DNA from: Gammaproteobacteria bacterium
GTDB taxonomy: Bacteria > Pseudomonadota > Gammaproteobacteria > Steroidobacterales > Steroidobacteraceae
DNA length: 33,464 bases
Assembly: GCA_028870275.1 (NCBI GenBank)
Contig: JAGWPY010000179.1
Coordinates: 1 to 33,464, forward strand
Direction of reading: 5' to 3'
The notes under the pieces were generated by a model. That model was not told where the DNA came from. It ran no database searches and saw only the letters and a list, made by a program, of their open reading frames with translations. This document shows, in pieces, positions 30,067 through 33,464 of this stretch (position 1 is its first letter; each line of letters starts with the position of its first letter). A program made the translations under genes and the position numbers.

Positions 30067-30755
30067 CCGCCCCGCACACCCTGAGCGCGGTCGATCGGGA
30101 GCTCGGCGACCTGAACGCCTCGATCGCCGCGATGGGCGGGCTGGTCGTCGATCAGATCGAGCGGATGCTCGCCGCGTTGCACCGCGGCGACGGCGCGGCG
30201 CTCGCCGCGGTCGCGGCGCGCGACGCCGAGGTGGACGCGGCGCAGACGCGGGTCGAGGAGCGCGTGATGAGCGTGCTCGCGACGATGCAACCCATGGCGC
30301 GTGATCTTCGCGCCGCGCTCGCCGGCCAGATGGTCGCGCTCGAACTCGAGCGCAGCGGCGACCACGTCAAGCGCATCGCCAAGGATTTCGCGCGGATCCC
30401 CGGGGTCCTGCCGAGCGAAGTGGTGAGTCGGCTGCTTTGGTTCGGCAACAAGGCCCGCTCGCTGCTGCAGCGCTCGATCGACGCCTATATGCGCGCCGAC
30501 GCGAGCGAAGTGGGCGGCGCCTGGGCGGACGACGTCGAACTCGATCGCATGCACAAGGAATTCATCGGCGATCTCATGCTGCGGATGCGCGCCAGCGCGG
30601 ACTGGGTCGACATCGGCGTGCGCCTGATGGGCATCGCCAAGAGCCTCGAGCGCATCGGCGACCATGGCACCAATGTCGCCGAGCAGGCACGCTTCGTCGC
30701 GATCGGCGAAGTGACGCCCGCGCACCGCGGCGGCGCCGGCGACGCGGCCGGCTGA
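30063..30755 (+). CDS. phoU: PhoU-family protein (second copy, in the pst operon)
   Basis: [77 protein letters not shown] overlap with pstB. Confidence 0.93.
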   Translation: MTAPHTLSAVDRELGDLNASIAAMGGLVVDQIERMLAALHRGDGAALAAVAARDAEVDAAQTRVEERVMSVLATMQPMARDLRAALAGQMVALELERSGDHVKRIAKDFARIPGVLPSEVVSRLLWFGNKARSLLQRSIDAYMRADASEVGGAWADDVELDRMHKEFIGDLMLRMRASADWVDIGVRLMGIAKSLERIGDHGTNVAEQARFVAIGEVTPAHRGGAGDAAG

Positions 30756-30793
30756 GGCGCCGGCGCGGCGGCAGAGCGGCGGCTGCGCCTCAG
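30752..30793. terminator. Long-loop inverted repeat CTGAGGCGC...GCGCCTCAG spanning the phoU2 stop; candidate bidirectional terminator
   Basis: Perfect 9-bp arms (30752-30760, 30785-30793) separated by 24 nt in the convergent phoU2/dapD gap. Confidence 0.4.
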
Positions 30794-30797
30794 GCGG

Positions 30798-31624
<827 letters not shown>

Positions 31625-31628
<4 letters not shown>

Positions 31629-33464
31629 GGTGTGGACCGGGCGCCGTCGCGGCGGTCGAGTGATTGCATCAGGGCTTCCTCGATCCGACCACGCGCGGCC
31701 GGATCGAGCGGCCGGCCTTCGGTGTCGGTCACGTAGAACACGTCCTCGGCCCGCTCGCCGATCGTCATGATCTTCGCGCCGTCGATCGCGACCCGCTCGT
31801 CCTTGAACGCCTTGCCGACGTCGGAGAGCAGGCCGGGACGGTCGGCGGCGACCAGTTCGAGAATGGTGCGGTTGTTGCGCTCGTCCAGGGCGAAGTTCAC
31901 CCGTGTGGGCGTCGAGAACATGCGCACCTGCCGCGGGGCTCGCCGGGTCACGGCGACCGGCGCGTCCTCGGCCTCGCGCAGGTTGCGCCACAGGCCGCTC
32001 TCGATCTCGCGGATCCTCAGGTGGTCGGTGATCGGTGCGCCGCTGTCCTCGAGCACGACGTAGGTCTCCAGGCTGAATCCGCCGGTGCCGCGGATCAGGC
32101 GGGCGTCGACCACGTTCAGGCCCATCTGGTCGAGTACCGCCGTGGTGCGCGCGAAACTGTGCACCCCGCGTGGGGTGTATGTGAGCACGGCCGTGCCGCC
32201 GCGCTCGCCGAGCTGGCGCACCGCAACGAGCGGCGCCTCGTCCTCTGGATCGCGTTCGGCGAGCAGCGTCGTGTGCCAGGCGATCTCCTCGGGCGTGAAC
32301 CGCAGGAAATACGCGTCGGTCCACTGGCCCCAGACCCGCTCGATGCGCGCGGGGTCGAGCTCGGCGAGCCGGCTGCGCGCGGCTGACTGGGTCTCGCGGA
32401 TCAACTCCTCCTGGTCGACCGGCTTCTCGAGCCCGCGGCGCAGAGCCTGCTTGGTTCTCTCGTAGATCTCCTCGAACAGGCGCGCCTTCCAGGCGTTCCA
32501 GAGCTTGGGGTTGGTGCCGCGCACATCGGAGACCGTGAGCACGTACAGGTAGTCGAGGTGCGCCTGGTCGCCGACCCGGGTCGCGAACCCGTGGATCACT
32601 TCCGGATCGCTGATGTCCTGTTTCTGGGCGGTGATCGACAGCACGAGATGGTGCCGGACGAGCCAGGCGACCAGGCGTGCCTCGTAGCGGCCAAGACCCT
32701 GTTCGAGGCAGAAGGCCTCGGCGTCGACCGCGCCGAGCTCGGAATGATCGCCGCCGCGGCCCTTGGCGATGTCGTGGAACAGCGCCGCGAGGTAGGCGAG
32801 CTCCGGCCGCGGCAGCGACTGCATGATCTGGCTGAGCGCCGGGAACTCGTGGTTGAACTTGGTCATCGCCAGCCGGCGCAGGTTACTCACCACGAACAGC
32901 GTGTGAGCGTCGACCGTATAGGCGTGGAACAGGTCGTACTGCATCCTGCCGACGATCCGGCCGAAGGCGGGTATGTAGCGGCCGAGCACGCCGTAGAGGT
33001 TCATGCGGCGCAGCTCGTGGGTCACGCCGAGCGGTGCGCTCAGGATCTCCATGAACAGCCGGTGGTTGCGCGGATTCTGGCGGAACTCCTCGTCGATCGA
33101 GCCGAGGTGCATGCCGACCAGACGGATCGTCTCGGCGCGCACGCCGCGCACCTCGGGGTGGGACTGCAGCAGCGAGAACATCTCGAGGAGCGCCGAGGGG
33201 TGGCGGATGAACACCTGCGGATGGGTCGCCTCGAGATAGTCGTTGCGCACCTGGAAGCGCGCGTTGATCGGCACCGGCGGGGCGCTGCGCGTGAGGATCG
33301 CCTCGCGGAACAGCTGCAGCAGCATCTCGTTCAGCAGACTCACGTCCATCACGGTGCGGTAGTACTTCTGCATCAGCTGTTCGACCGCGAGCGTGAAGCT
33401 CGCGTCCTCGTAGCCGAACAGCCTCGCGAGCTTGATCTGGTGGTCGAACAGCAGGCGGTCCTCG
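31625..33464 (-). CDS. glnD: [Protein-PII] uridylyltransferase/uridylyl-removing enzyme GlnD, truncated at the right edge
   Basis: Frame stays open to 33464 (...[38 protein letters not shown]); [23 protein letters not shown] domain; two ACT domains at the C-terminus. ATGA overlap with dapD. Confidence 0.96.

Overview
This is a GC-rich, gammaproteobacterial-type chromosomal window (taxonomy inferred from gene content only), densely packed with housekeeping and regulatory genes. I saw no phage, transposon, CRISPR array, rRNA or tRNA. Left to right: a truncated edge ORF (-); DegT-family aminotransferase (+); a qseE/glrK - qseG - glrR/qseF sensor operon (-); srkA, a small lipoprotein and typA/bipA (+); a PAS/GAF/GGDEF/EAL protein (+); hpd (-); dusA (+); a class III cyclase-FHA protein (+); pckG (-); a DUF11-like secreted protein, yoaA and tsaB (+); phoB-phoR-phoU-dsbB-dapE (+); a TauE/SafE permease (-); pstS-pstC-pstA-pstB-phoU2 (+); and dapD with truncated glnD (-). 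Main points worth a second look: (1) the GlrR-like sigma-54 activator has GAFPGA instead of GAFTGA, an inverted Walker B acidic pair (ED instead of DE) and GKK instead of GKE; (2) six transcription-unit starts have a TAnnnT hexamer ending exactly 7-8 nt before the start codon, suggesting widespread leaderless transcription, including a symmetric divergent pair (glrK/srkA); (3) PHO boxes with 7-4-7 spacing lie upstream of both phoB and pstS, each about 10 nt before a -10-like hexamer, and the phoB unit continues into dsbB and dapE; (4) the cyclase-FHA protein has His at the usual transition-state Asn position; (5) there are two phoU paralogs; (6) a perfect 17-bp tandem duplication abuts the glrR stop codon. 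All family calls come from reading motifs in the translations; no database search was run.
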